Of a DNA stretch of 64,000 bases, positions 32,892 to 41,008 are shown in pieces. Source of the stretch: Ruminococcaceae bacterium UBA3903 (GTDB taxonomy: Bacteria; Bacillota; Clostridia; Oscillospirales; Acutalibacteraceae); assembly GCA_002391625.1 (NCBI GenBank), contig DGFJ01000016.1, positions 434-64,433 of the forward strand. The letters run 5' to 3'. How positions within the stretch are numbered: the stretch's first letter is position 1; each line of letters starts with the position of its first letter. The position numbers and the translations under genes were made by a program. A model generated the notes under the pieces. The model was not told the origin of the DNA and made no database searches. It saw only the letters and a program-made list of their open reading frames with translations.

Positions 32892-33986
32892 TTACTCCAT
32901 AGGATTTGCGTTAGTAGCCAAGGTAGTGTTAGGGTAGTAATAGTACAATATCTCCTTGTAGGAGCTTCCCTGCTGTGCCATTTCATTAGCACCGTTTTGG
33001 CTCATACCAACACCGCTGCCATAGCCCTTCACGGTAAAAACAAATTTATCCTCAGTGTATAACAGTGAAAAGTTACTGCTTCTTAAATTAAATGCCTTTT
33101 GCACCTGATTACCGGTTAAGGCTTTATTGCCTATGGCTATTTCTGTTATACTGCCAGAGCTGGTGCGGGTACAATCTCCTACGATATTGTTAGGGTTACT
33201 GTCACATGAGTAGTCATCCCAAGTTTCAATCATTTTTTTGTTAAAGTCTTCAGCAGACAGCTTAACGACGGTTTGATAGTTGTTGGTGGTGGTGTCAAAG
33301 GGGCTGGCAACCTGTATTAGATACGGAAAGGCTTCTCCATAAATATCACTACTGCTTTCGGTGCTGCCAGAGGATATTTGATGAAACTCTGTTTTGGCAA
33401 CCCTGCCGTCATATGTAACTATTGTTCCAAAAACCTCATCTACTGCGGTTGATATAGCTTTATAGCTATCCTCAAAGGTACTGCCCCATTTTTCCTTTAG
33501 CTGGTCTGTGGTGGTATATACCTGCCATACCTTGCTGTTTCCGGAAAAATCTGCTCCCCTTAGTTCAGCGTCAGGGGTGGCACGCTGTGTATTTCTAAGG
33601 TAGCAGTAATAGGAGTATAGGGCTATAACCTGTGCCTTTAATGCCTCTGGCTTATGGTTAGTATCCATTTGGGTTGCTAATGCACCGCAGCAAAATTCCT
33701 TGTCAGGTATTTCTACTATGGTATCTGTTCCTTTGTCAAGGATTTTGAAGGTGAGGTTTTTTGTTTCGGCATAAGACGTTACAGCAGCAGTATGGTCTGT
33801 ACTGTGGGATGTAGGCTGTGTGGCGTCTTTTTCAGGGGAGGTGCCAATGTCACTGCTTGTTGTGGAGTCGGTGGCTTGGGTGTTGGTTGTTAAATCCTGT
33901 GGCTGGGTGTTGCCCTGCAGGGCTAACAATGGCACTGTGGCTAAAATTAGTACAAATATAAATCCTATAATTGCAACTTTTTTCAT
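32892..33986 (-). CDS. SpoIID/LytB-domain protein with altered active-site region
   Basis: A 364-residue secreted or membrane-anchored protein. A signal/anchor helix (1-23) is followed by a Thr/Ser/Asp-rich linker (~25-75) and a SpoIID domain. The C-terminal signature Gly-Tyr-Gly-Ser-Gly-Val-Gly-Met-Ser-Gln-Asn-Gly-Ala ... Tyr-Tyr-Pro-Asn-Thr is intact, as is Pro-Glu-Ala-Leu-Lys-Ala-Gln. SpoIID family members are lytic transglycosylases acting on denuded glycan strands during engulfment. The usual Ala-Ser-Glu-Met stretch reads Ala-Thr-Gln-Met here, so the presumed catalytic Glu is Gln. It may be a non-catalytic paralogue. It is not in a sporulation operon. Confidence 0.85.
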   Translation of the reverse strand: MKKVAIIGFIFVLILATVPLLALQGNTQPQDLTTNTQATDSTTSSDIGTSPEKDATQPTSHSTDHTAAVTSYAETKNLTFKILDKGTDTIVEIPDKEFCCGALATQMDTNHKPEALKAQVIALYSYYCYLRNTQRATPDAELRGADFSGNSKVWQVYTTTDQLKEKWGSTFEDSYKAISTAVDEVFGTIVTYDGRVAKTEFHQISSGSTESSSDIYGEAFPYLIQVASPFDTTTNNYQTVVKLSAEDFNKKMIETWDDYSCDSNPNNIVGDCTRTSSGSITEIAIGNKALTGNQVQKAFNLRSSNFSLLYTEDKFVFTVKGYGSGVGMSQNGANEMAQQGSSYKEILYYYYPNTTLATNANPME

Positions 33987-34179
33987 TTGATTGTCACTTT
34001 CCTTTATATAATACTTGTTAATTTTGCCAACTTAATGTTGACATAACCTATGAATTGGCATAAAATATAAGTTGACTACATACACATTGATAGTCAGCGT
34101 GCTTATCAATATATTGCTTATATTATTTATATGATATAGATTGGTAAAATATGATAATAAAAGATTAGGAGTGTAAAAA

Positions 34180-35316
34180 TTGAAAATTAAATATTCGTGG
34201 ATACCGTTTATCCCAGTGGCGTTTTTGTCAGTTTTTCTTCGTGTTTATCAGGTGATGTTCGTTGAAAATGGTGTAGACTCCCACTTCCTTAGCGGTAACT
34301 CTATATGGACTATATACACTGGCTTAGTAGTAGCGCTGTTCATTTTCTTGATTTTATTTAATGCGACTGACAAGGTAACATCCCCTACATACAAAATCGG
34401 GAAGAACTTCTTTGCGGGGCTGTTTAGCATAGTGACAGGGCTGTTGTTATTCTATGGCTCTGTGGTTGAGGTTATGAAGGTAACCAATGGTGGAGTGGTT
34501 ACGGTAGCGTCTGTGCTAGATGCTATTTTGGCTGTGTTTGCTGGTGTTATGTTTATTGTTATGGGTGTGTCGTGTGTAACAGGACAAAATAAAACAACGA
34601 ACATTAAGGCAATGCTGCTGCTGCCAACTGTATGGTGTTGTGTAAGGCTGTTTTCCACATTTATGGCATATACAACACAGGCTGTACATTCCATTGATAT
34701 GACAAACCTGTTTTCTATGGCGTTCTCAGTTCTATTTATCTTTAATGCGTCAATGATTTTTGCAGGCATAAGGGGTAAAAACCCTGTAAAGGCCTGCTTC
34801 CTATATGGCTTACCAGCTATTACTGTTACCTTGGTTTACAGTGCAGTATCTATAGTGTCACAGGTAAACGCCGGTAACGGCTTTGACATAGCCGCTAACA
34901 TTGGTACGTTACAGTTTTTGGCAATAGCAATGTTTATGCTGTTCTTCCTAATTGAGCTAACCTCCAAGGCTTTACCACAGGCTGCCAAGGCTGTTAAAGC
35001 TTCTGCTGTGACGGAAGCTGCAGCGGCGGTATCAACGTCGGCTGATGAAGCAGAGTCAGAGGTACAGCAGGATACAGCTAATATACAGCCTTTATCTCTT
35101 AGTGATGTTGATGACAGCATAAAAGAGGAATTAGGCGGGGTAAACACTGTTTTACAGGATTTGGAAAATGATGACCATAACCCTGATAAGGCTGACCCGT
35201 TATCTGATGAGTTTATGGAAGGCTATGAAACAGCCTCACAGGATGATGAGGATTACAATGAAAGCCTAAACAAAATAAATCAGCTGATTTCAGAGATAGA
35301 AACAGACGAAAAATAA
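34180..35316 (+). CDS. Polytopic membrane protein with acidic C-terminal tail
   Basis: A 378-residue protein with a TTG start after AGGAG. About seven hydrophobic segments span residues ~8-270. A charged, Asp/Glu/Ser-rich cytosolic tail (~275-378) follows, ending in a possible short coiled coil (Leu-Asn-Lys-Ile-Asn-Gln-Leu-Ile). No enzyme or transporter motif was recognised. The protein stands alone between the divergent SpoIID-like gene and a strong terminator. Function unknown. Confidence 0.75.
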   Translation: MKIKYSWIPFIPVAFLSVFLRVYQVMFVENGVDSHFLSGNSIWTIYTGLVVALFIFLILFNATDKVTSPTYKIGKNFFAGLFSIVTGLLLFYGSVVEVMKVTNGGVVTVASVLDAILAVFAGVMFIVMGVSCVTGQNKTTNIKAMLLLPTVWCCVRLFSTFMAYTTQAVHSIDMTNLFSMAFSVLFIFNASMIFAGIRGKNPVKACFLYGLPAITVTLVYSAVSIVSQVNAGNGFDIAANIGTLQFLAIAMFMLFFLIELTSKALPQAAKAVKASAVTEAAAAVSTSADEAESEVQQDTANIQPLSLSDVDDSIKEELGGVNTVLQDLENDDHNPDKADPLSDEFMEGYETASQDDEDYNESLNKINQLISEIETDEK

Positions 35317-35322
35317 AAAAGT

Positions 35323-35366
35323 AAGAACCTCTATCTAACATCAAGGTGTTAGATAGAGGTTCTTTT
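35323..35366 (+). terminator. Rho-independent terminator
   Basis: AAGAACCTCTATCTAACA and TGTTAGATAGAGGTTCTT form a perfect 18-bp stem with a short loop, followed by TT. Confidence 0.9.
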
Positions 35367-35507
35367 AGGCTTGCCCTAAATGGGGCGGTAACAGGAGAAT
35401 GTCCGTTACAGGCTTGGTAGTAGGAGCTGTTAACTAAGGCATTATACTAAATGCTGGGGCAGGTAAATAAAGCATGGAAAAAACATAAGCTTCAGCATAT
35501 TAAAACA

Positions 35508-35533
35508 AGGGACAGCGCTAAGCTGTCCCTTCA
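35508..35533. repeat. Hairpin related to the 54.6/58.2-kb repeat
   Basis: AAGGGACAGC-GCTAA-GCTGTCCCTT is a perfect 10-bp stem. The same hairpin type (stem around a G(C/T)TAA loop) occurs inside the repeat copies at 54591-54660 and 58231-58300. It may also terminate transcripts. Confidence 0.5.
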
Positions 35534-35593
35534 ATATCCTTTTCATTTTCAGATTATCCCCACTGTTGGTATAAAGTCTATTTGTATAATTTT

Positions 35594-36031
35594 TTACAGC
35601 CACATAATAAATGCTGTTTTATCGTTTTTATTATAGCCAGCTCTTTCATAGAAATTTAATGTGCTGTCCTGCTTACTGCCTGTCAATAGCATTATTTTAT
35701 AACAGTCCTCAGATGATGCTATAGCTTTTGCATAGCCTAGGCAGGCGGTTGCCAAACCTTTTTTTCTAAATGGCTCAGCGGTTACCACGTTTTCTATTAA
35801 GGCGTAGGGGCGTTGCTGGTGAGTAAGGTTAGGTATTATCACTATAACACAGGAGGATGCTATTTGCCCGTTAACCTCTGCTACCACAATGTGATGATTA
35901 TTGTCAAGTAATATACGCTGCCATAAAGCGTTCAGCTTTTTTGAATTATCAGGCAGCTCATTGCTGTGCAGCTGTGTGTATAGATGTAAAAGACCCTGTA
36001 GGTCTGCTTCTTTAGCTTCTCTAATAATCAT
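35594..36031 (-). CDS. GNAT-family N-acetyltransferase
   Basis: A 145-residue GNAT protein. It begins Ile-Ile-Arg-Glu-Ala-Lys-Glu-Ala-Asp-Leu and contains the acetyl-CoA binding motif A: Val-Val-Thr-Ala-Glu-Pro-Phe-Arg-Lys-Lys-Gly-Leu-Ala (~86-98), followed by the terminal Phe-Tyr-Glu-Arg-Ala-Gly-Tyr motif. The substrate is not known. It lies 12 bp downstream of the HAD phosphatase gene on the minus strand, so the two form an operon. Confidence 0.88.
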   Translation of the reverse strand: MIIREAKEADLQGLLHLYTQLHSNELPDNSKKLNALWQRILLDNNHHIVVAEVNGQIASSCVIVIIPNLTHQQRPYALIENVVTAEPFRKKGLATACLGYAKAIASSEDCYKIMLLTGSKQDSTLNFYERAGYNKNDKTAFIMWL

Positions 36032-36043
36032 ATAATATCCTCT

Positions 36044-36676
36044 TTAAAATATTGTAGGCATTAACGTAACCAGCTCTTTAAATTGGTTAATAACGTAATC
36101 AGGGTTAGACACAGTACCAAAGCCATATTCAGCATAAATAAATGGTATATTGGCTAAGTGTGTAGAGTCGCAATCGCCCTGTGTATCCCCCACATAAACG
36201 GCGTTGTCAAGGCTGTTTCGCTGTATTATAAGCTTTATGTTGTCACCCTTTGACATACCTGTATCACCATGACAGGTGTAATCCTGAAAGTATTTGTCAA
36301 GCTTGTGATAGGTGTAAAATGATTCAATATAGCCCTGCTGACAGTTGCTGACAATATATAGCTTATAATCCTTAGATAAAGCCTGTAGGGTTTCCTCCAT
36401 GAAGGGGTACAGCGTGCCTCCGTGGGTGGACAAGTAGCTTTGCTCAGCACCGCAAAAGGCTTTCATTATAGCGTATGCTTTTTCGCCTGATAAATCGCCA
36501 AAATATACCCTTGCAATTTCCTCTGCGGTTTTACCCATTTGACTTTTTAACAGATCCTCTGTTAGGCGGAAGGATATGCTTTCGTTTTTGTCTAAGTAAT
36601 CATTGTATGCCTGTACAACCTGCTTCGCACTGTCCCAAATTGTGCCGTCCATATCAAATATTATTCCCTTATTCAT
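36044..36676 (-). CDS. HAD-superfamily hydrolase (phosphoglycolate-phosphatase-like)
   Basis: A 210-residue HAD phosphatase. Motif I is Phe-Asp-Met-Asp-Gly-Thr-Ile-Trp-Asp-Ser near the N-terminus with an alpha-helical cap after it. Motif II Ser is in Val-Ser-Asn-Cys, the motif III Lys in Lys-Gly-Asp-Asn, and motif IV is Val-Gly-Asp-Thr-Gln-Gly-Asp. The start at 36676 has GGAG nine bases upstream; an in-frame ATG 15 nt earlier lies on that site. Substrate is probably a small phosphometabolite. It is the first gene of a pair with the GNAT gene. Confidence 0.88.
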   Translation of the reverse strand: MNKGIIFDMDGTIWDSAKQVVQAYNDYLDKNESISFRLTEDLLKSQMGKTAEEIARVYFGDLSGEKAYAIMKAFCGAEQSYLSTHGGTLYPFMEETLQALSKDYKLYIVSNCQQGYIESFYTYHKLDKYFQDYTCHGDTGMSKGDNIKLIIQRNSLDNAVYVGDTQGDCDSTHLANIPFIYAEYGFGTVSNPDYVINQFKELVTLMPTIF

Positions 36677-36790
36677 TGTACTCATCTCCATTTGTTTATT
36701 GGTTATACTATACAGCGTTGGCTTTGAAATGCTTATTGATTATTTGTATTTTAACACAGAAAAATTTAAAATACCATACAAATAAAAAAT

Positions 36791-36823
36791 GCACTGCTAA
36801 AGTAAAAATTACATTAGCAGTGC
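36791..36823 (-). terminator. Rho-independent terminator after tspO
   Basis: GCACTGCTAA (36791-36800) pairs with TTAGCAGTGC (36814-36823). On the minus strand it is followed by ATTTTTTATT. Confidence 0.85.
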
Positions 36824-36872
36824 TATAACGATTATTGATATTAGGACACATTGGCTTTGTTCATTAGGATGC

Positions 36873-37340
36873 TTATTGATTTAACAGGAAAATAGCAAAA
36901 TTTAAATAACCTGCAAAGGTGACCCACAGCAGGTATGGTATTTGCAGATAAGCCGCAATATGACTAATAGGGTAGAAGCGTTTTATCATAATTATTATTA
37001 GTACCCACAAGAAAACCAGCCAAATAAAGGAGAATAAATAGGCATTCATGCCAAAGAAGAACACAGACCATAAAAAATTAACTGCTAACTGTACTGCGTA
37101 TATTATTAATGCAGACTTCTTGTTTTCGTCGTTAGAAGTATAAATAATGCCACTGCTAATCCCCATTAGTATAAACAGAATTGTCCACACAATAGGGAAG
37201 ATATAACCGGGTGGTGACAAGGGTGGCTGGATAAGACTGTTGTAAATATCCATACTGTTCATTGTTATAATCCCAGCCAAGCCACCTATGATAAGGGGGA
37301 TAATAATACTGATAATATAGGGCTTATATTTTTTCCACAT
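36873..37340 (-). CDS. tspO: TspO/MBR-family membrane protein
   Basis: A 155-residue protein with five hydrophobic segments and the TspO pattern: Pro-Pro-Leu-Ser-Pro-Pro-Gly-Tyr-Ile-Phe-Pro-Ile-Val-Trp after helix 1, Gln-Leu-Ala-Val-Asn-Phe-Leu-Trp-Ser in helix 3, and Trp-Val-Thr-Phe-Ala-Gly-Tyr-Leu-Asn near the end. TspO proteins bind porphyrins and are linked to stress responses; their precise activity is debated. A GAGGTGAT site supports the ATG. It is a single gene with its own terminator. Confidence 0.92.
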   Translation of the reverse strand: MWKKYKPYIISIIIPLIIGGLAGIITMNSMDIYNSLIQPPLSPPGYIFPIVWTILFILMGISSGIIYTSNDENKKSALIIYAVQLAVNFLWSVFFFGMNAYLFSFIWLVFLWVLIIIMIKRFYPISHIAAYLQIPYLLWVTFAGYLNFAIFLLNQ

Positions 37341-37474
37341 TGGCTATCACCTCAATACAAGTATATGTTAGACACATATAAACTTATTCAGGGATAAGTA
37401 CCAATTATTATTTATTAAAATCCCTGTGCATTGCCAAATTACTTCTTAGCATAAGCTGTAATTTATATTACAGC

Positions 37475-37936
37475 CTACACATCAAGCTCTATTTTTAGTA
37501 GCTTTCTGCCCTTAGATAATCTGCTTTTGACAGTACCTGCTGGGATGCTTAGGGTTGCCTTTATTTCTTTTATGGAAAATTGCTCAACATAGAACATAAC
37601 CATTACAATTCTAATTTTTTCGGGCAGGCTTTCAAGTGCAAATTTAATTTCTGCTGAGCAGTAAGCCTGATCAATTATTCCCTCCTGTTCATTAGCTGGA
37701 GGTTCAAATCTGCTTCTGTGTCGAAGCTGTTTTTTGCACTGATTAATAAGTATACGCACCAGCCATGTTGTAAAGAATTCCTCGCTTTTTAATGTGTCCA
37801 GCTTTCTGAACCCAGTTAAAATTGTTTCTTGTACGGCATCCTCACAATCCTTTTCATTTTTTAGCATAGATAAGGAGATTCTATACAGGGTCTGTTCACA
37901 GTCAAGCACTTTTTGGGTAAATATTTCTTTTTTCAT
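37475..37936 (-). CDS. ECF-type RNA polymerase sigma factor
   Basis: A 153-residue extracytoplasmic-function sigma factor. Region 2 has Asp-Cys-Glu-Asp-Ala-Val-Gln-Glu-Thr and Phe-Thr-Thr-Trp-Leu-Val-Arg-Ile. Region 4 has Leu-Pro-Glu-Lys-Ile-Arg ... Ser-Ile-Lys-Glu-Ile ... Ile-Pro-Ala-Gly-Thr-Val-Lys-Ser-Arg-Leu. It lies 9 bp downstream of the membrane-protein gene at 37946-39343, in the same transcript, so that protein is the likely anti-sigma factor. A motif like an ECF promoter lies upstream of the pair (39371-39400), suggesting autoregulation. Confidence 0.92.
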   Translation of the reverse strand: MKKEIFTQKVLDCEQTLYRISLSMLKNEKDCEDAVQETILTGFRKLDTLKSEEFFTTWLVRILINQCKKQLRHRSRFEPPANEQEGIIDQAYCSAEIKFALESLPEKIRIVMVMFYVEQFSIKEIKATLSIPAGTVKSRLSKGRKLLKIELDV

Positions 37937-37945
37937 AGCTTCTCC

Positions 37946-39343
37946 TTACGGCGTAACCTTGATGTATTTATAGTTAAAGATTGTAGCATTTGTTTCATAG
38001 ACCTCAGAGGTTTTTATTGTAAAATACAGGTCATTGATGCTGTCCTCATCAACAAAAAATCCAAGATTAACGGTTTCTTCGCTATTGCCAGCCAGTGTTT
38101 TTCTAAGAAAGCCATCTGTATCGTCATACTTTCCAACATCGTTGTTATCAATATATGGGATATCGGAATCCAAGGTGTTAATGCAATACATTCCATGACC
38201 ATATTCAAACATGGATAATTTGTTGGCAGAAGCTTTTTTAAGCCTGCGTAGTATATCGTTAAAGTAATAGGACTCCTCCTGAGGGGCTGTGTTTTTTATG
38301 TTAACAGAAACAACTACAAAACGTCTGTCTACCTCCTCGCTTTTTATAAGCCTGTCTATTGAGCTTACCCCGTTACCCTCTGCATAAATTTTTCTAGTAT
38401 AAGGCAGTATGCTGCCGTTACCATCAACATAGCTGTTAAGCTCATAAAGAGAAGTGTTAAAGCAGCCCTTATCAAATTGATTAATGTTGTCATATACACT
38501 TATAGAATTAACACAAATACTAACAGCGTTACTATCAGTGCAGTTTTGTGGGCTTATGTAGCTGTTGTAATTAAACTGCTGATTAAAATTATGTTGGTAT
38601 GAGAAATTGGCATCTGGTGAGTAATTATCTGCATCTACATAATCTACAAACTGAAAGGAGTAATCATCTGCCGTACCCTCTCTAATGCTTACTGACTCCA
38701 TCACTTTTTCTAATTCTTCACCCTTTATTTCTGAGCCTACGTAGCAATCTAGGAAAAATTTTTCCTTTTCAAAATAAATATAGAATTTACTTTGATTGTA
38801 TTCAGCCGCTGTTTCTTCATTTTCACTGAACAGTCTTTTGGCAATATAGCCCTTGTTGCCGTTGACATCATATTCTGTATAATCGGTAATATTTTTATCC
38901 AGAAAATTAAAACCGTCCTCCGTCTTGGTTAAAGAAAATGAAAAAAATCTATTTTGGTTATTTGACGAGCTTGTATATTTATTGCCATAAGAGTTGACCT
39001 GCTCTGAAATATCAGGGGGTAACCAGCCCACGTGAAGCTTAACATATGCCCAGCTGTTTGCTGGCGCTGCCGTTGGAGAGGTATGGGCAGTGGAGCTGTC
39101 AAGATTAAAGTTAAGTCCATATTGTCCTTTTGGTTTTACGATAATTGAATAAATTTCCGTAACAGCATACACTGACGTTGTTGCAAAAGCAAGCACGATT
39201 ATACACACTAAGGCTATCTTAACGAAGCTGTGGTTGTGTGTTCTTACAGATACTTGTGCTGTGGATTTCAGTGCAGAGTTAACTGCGTTATGAAAGCCCT
39301 GTGTTGCCGGACGGAAAGCATTTTTTAAGTCACTTTGTTTCAT
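37946..39343 (-). CDS. Membrane-anchored extracytoplasmic protein, probable anti-sigma partner
   Basis: A 465-residue protein with a cytosolic N-terminus of about 40 residues, one transmembrane helix (~42-62) and a large extracytoplasmic part. This is the layout of ECF-associated proteins (DUF4179-like or similar, not firmly assigned). It is immediately upstream of the ECF sigma gene with a 9-bp gap and shares its promoter. The short cytosolic segment (Ala-Phe-Arg-Pro-Ala-Thr-Gln-Gly-Phe-His) could bind the sigma factor. The outer domain presumably senses an envelope signal. It lacks the His-x-x-x-Cys-x-x-Cys motif of zinc anti-sigma proteins. Confidence 0.72.
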   Translation of the reverse strand: MKQSDLKNAFRPATQGFHNAVNSALKSTAQVSVRTHNHSFVKIALVCIIVLAFATTSVYAVTEIYSIIVKPKGQYGLNFNLDSSTAHTSPTAAPANSWAYVKLHVGWLPPDISEQVNSYGNKYTSSSNNQNRFFSFSLTKTEDGFNFLDKNITDYTEYDVNGNKGYIAKRLFSENEETAAEYNQSKFYIYFEKEKFFLDCYVGSEIKGEELEKVMESVSIREGTADDYSFQFVDYVDADNYSPDANFSYQHNFNQQFNYNSYISPQNCTDSNAVSICVNSISVYDNINQFDKGCFNTSLYELNSYVDGNGSILPYTRKIYAEGNGVSSIDRLIKSEEVDRRFVVVSVNIKNTAPQEESYYFNDILRRLKKASANKLSMFEYGHGMYCINTLDSDIPYIDNNDVGKYDDTDGFLRKTLAGNSEETVNLGFFVDEDSINDLYFTIKTSEVYETNATIFNYKYIKVTP

Positions 39344-39370
39344 ATTGTTTCTTCCTCCCTTTGTTTAATA

Positions 39371-39400
39371 ATTAGAGTCCGTAAACATGCAAAAGGTTCA
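39371..39400 (-). promoter_or_regulatory. Probable ECF-sigma autoregulatory promoter
   Basis: On the minus strand TGAACCTTTT (39400-39391) is followed after 10 bp by GGACTCTAAT (39380-39371), about 28 bp before the 39343 start codon. A GAACC-type -35 paired with a CTC-containing -10 is typical of ECF promoters and differs from the TTGACA/TATAAT sites elsewhere in the window. Confidence 0.6.
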
Positions 39401-39483
39401 TTCTATTTTCAGTTTTATCATATATTATATAAAAACTGTTAAAATGTTTTTTCTCTATTGTATTATATTGTGTGTAAAATAAA

Positions 39484-39514
39484 AAAGGAGCAGAAACAAA
39501 ATTTCTACTCCTTT
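39484..39514 (-). terminator. Rho-independent terminator after the PadR-DUF1048 operon
   Basis: AAAGGAG-C-AGAAA (39484-39496) pairs with TTTCT-A-CTCCTTT (39502-39514). On the minus strand a TTTTTTATTTT run follows. Confidence 0.8.
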
Positions 39515-39614
39515 AAGGCTTGGAAAGGGCGGATGATTTAGCTCCATACAATGTTTTCGTGGATAGATTAGAACTCTCGCATTGCGGATAATGCTCATAA
39601 TAGCTATAGCAATT

Positions 39615-39974
39615 TTATTTTTCATCAAGTTTTTCGTGTATCTCACGATTAAGCTTATCTCGCCAATTTTCTGTATAAGTTTTGCAATTTAACAGAAGTT
39701 CTTCGCAAAACGCTGCCACATCGTCACCGGTAATTTGTAAAACTCTTTTATTATTTACAATGCCCGACTCAAATAATTCCACTAAATCATTATGCACCTC
39801 CATCATATCGTATCCTGCCCCTGTAGTAAACATCCACATATGGCTTTGGATTTTTTTGAATACAAATTTATAATCTTCCGGCATTGCATCAACACGTGCC
39901 ATTTGTTGCTTGTACTCTCTTTTTTCTTCAATCATCCTCTTGATGTTAAAGTAATCATTAAAAAAATCTGACAT
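39615..39974 (-). CDS. DUF1048-family protein
   Basis: A 119-residue soluble, mostly helical protein with a charged C-terminus. It matches the DUF1048 pattern seen next to PadR regulators: Asp-Ala-Met-Pro-Glu-Asp-Tyr, then Lys-Lys-Ile-Gln-Ser-His-Met-Trp and Gly-Asp-Asp-Val-Ala-Ala-Phe-Cys-Glu-Glu-Leu. The ATG at 39974 overlaps the PadR stop codon by one base (TGATG), so translation is coupled. The function is unknown; pairing with PadR suggests a role in the same stress or membrane response. Confidence 0.85.
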   Translation of the reverse strand: MSDFFNDYFNIKRMIEEKREYKQQMARVDAMPEDYKFVFKKIQSHMWMFTTGAGYDMMEVHNDLVELFESGIVNNKRVLQITGDDVAAFCEELLLNCKTYTENWRDKLNREIHEKLDEK

Positions 39975-40297
39975 CAATCTTTCTCCTTTAGGTAATTAAT
40001 TTTTGATGAAATAAAGCTCCATTTTTGCCAAAAAAGATTTAGCTTATCTTTGCCCTGATCAGTAAGCTCGTAAAATTTTCGTGGCGGTCCAAGCTCTGAT
40101 GACTTTTTTTGAGCGGTTACAAGCTGGTTTTTTTCCAAACGAACAAGTATTGTATAGATAGTACCTTCTACCACATCATTAAAACCTAATTTGTTTAGCT
40201 TCCTTGTTATTTCATATCCGTAGGTTTGTTCTTTGCTAATGATTTCAAGCACACATCCTTCTAATACACCTTTTAGCATTTCTGTTAAATTTTCCAA
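39974..40297 (-). CDS. PadR-family transcriptional regulator
   Basis: A 107-residue winged-helix repressor of the short PadR type. The TTG start has GGGAGG seven bases upstream. Motifs include Ile-Ser-Lys-Glu-Gln-Thr-Tyr-Gly-Tyr-Glu-Ile-Thr (~21-32), Val-Val-Glu-Gly-Thr-Ile-Tyr-Thr-Ile-Leu-Val-Arg-Leu-Glu-Lys and Gly-Pro-Pro-Arg-Lys-Phe-Tyr-Glu-Leu-Thr. Such proteins respond to small aromatic compounds or drugs. A 19-bp palindrome lies over its own start site, predicting autorepression. No transporter target is adjacent. Confidence 0.9.
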   Translation of the reverse strand: MENLTEMLKGVLEGCVLEIISKEQTYGYEITRKLNKLGFNDVVEGTIYTILVRLEKNQLVTAQKKSSELGPPRKFYELTDQGKDKLNLFWQKWSFISSKINYLKEKD

Positions 40298-40314
40298 ATA
40301 TAAACCTCCCTGCC

Positions 40315-40333
40315 TACTAAGTTTGACTTAGTA
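40315..40333. promoter_or_regulatory. PadR operator palindrome
   Basis: TACTAAG-TTTGA-CTTAGTA is a perfect inverted repeat directly after the -10 of the padR promoter. Short PadR proteins typically bind and autorepress through such sites. Confidence 0.7.
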
Positions 40334-40340
40334 CCTCTAT

Positions 40341-40369
40341 ATAGTATCACGTATTAGTAGAGCTGTCAA
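40341..40369 (-). promoter_or_regulatory. Sigma-A promoter of the padR-DUF1048 operon
   Basis: On the minus strand: a perfect TTGACA (40369-40364), a 17-bp spacer and TACTAT (40346-40341). Confidence 0.75.
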
Positions 40370-40516
40370 CCTTATAAAATAAAAATAGCAATGGATATTA
40401 TCCCATTGCTATAGACCTAATACAAATAATCTTACTTTAGCGATTTCATTCCCGTAGGGGCTTTCACCAGTCGTTAGGCTGATTTCACTCACCAGAAAAG
40501 GGTGGATTAAATTTAA

Positions 40517-40544
40517 AAGACCTCGTTCCGAAGAACGAGGTCTT
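40517..40544 (-). terminator. Rho-independent terminator after the tRNA pair
   Basis: AAGACCTCGTTC and GAACGAGGTCTT pair perfectly. Read on the minus strand the loop is TTCG closed by C-G, a stable UUCG tetraloop, followed by TTAAATTT. T-runs on both sides allow bidirectional use. Confidence 0.85.
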
Positions 40545-40547
40545 TTT

Positions 40548-40632
40548 TGGTGGGAGATGGTGGATTCGAACCACCGAAGTCGATGACAGCAGATTTACAG
40601 TCTGTCCCCTTTGGCCACTCGGGAAATCTCCC
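40548..40632 (-). tRNA. tRNA-Tyr (GTA)
   Basis: On the minus strand: acceptor GGGAGAT pairs with ATCTCCC, and the CCA is encoded. The anticodon loop is CTGTAAA (anticodon GTA), the T-loop TTCGAAT, and a long class II variable arm is present, as expected for bacterial tRNA-Tyr. 85 nt including CCA. Confidence 0.96.
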
Positions 40633-40671
40633 ATATATAAAGGCTACTACAAAGTTATAGCAGCCTTACTT

Positions 40672-40747
40672 TGGAGCTGGTGGACGGACTTGAACCCCCG
40701 ACCTGCTGATTACAAATCAGCTGCTCTACCAACTGAGCTACACCAGC
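40672..40747 (-). tRNA. tRNA-Thr (TGT)
   Basis: On the minus strand: acceptor GCTGGTG pairs with CACCAGC, discriminator T and encoded CCA. The D-arm is GCTC/GAGC, the anticodon stem CTGAT/ATCAG with loop TTGTAAT reading TGT, and the T-arm carries GTTCAAG. It is transcribed before tRNA-Tyr from the promoter at 40792-40820. Confidence 0.96.
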
Positions 40748-40791
40748 GTATTAACCTGACTGGCTTTTACCCGTCAACCTAACGCTCAAAT

Positions 40792-40820
40792 AATATACCA
40801 TGAACTCAAGATTTTGTCAA
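40792..40820 (-). promoter_or_regulatory. Sigma-A promoter of the tRNA-Thr/tRNA-Tyr unit
   Basis: On the minus strand: TTGACA (40820-40815), a 17-bp spacer and TATATT (40797-40792), about 45 bp before tRNA-Thr. Confidence 0.7.
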
Positions 40821-41008
40821 CACTTTTTAAAAACTTTTTTTAGGGGTTTTTAGATTATTTCATAGAATGCAGGTGAAAATCTAGGATACAAGCCATTTTA
40901 TACGAAATGAAAAATAAAAAAATATTTACTTTTTGTTGCTTTTACAGGGATATTATAGTAATATGATTAATAGATTTTTTATTTCGTATAAGCTGAAAGG
41001 GTCTTCTT

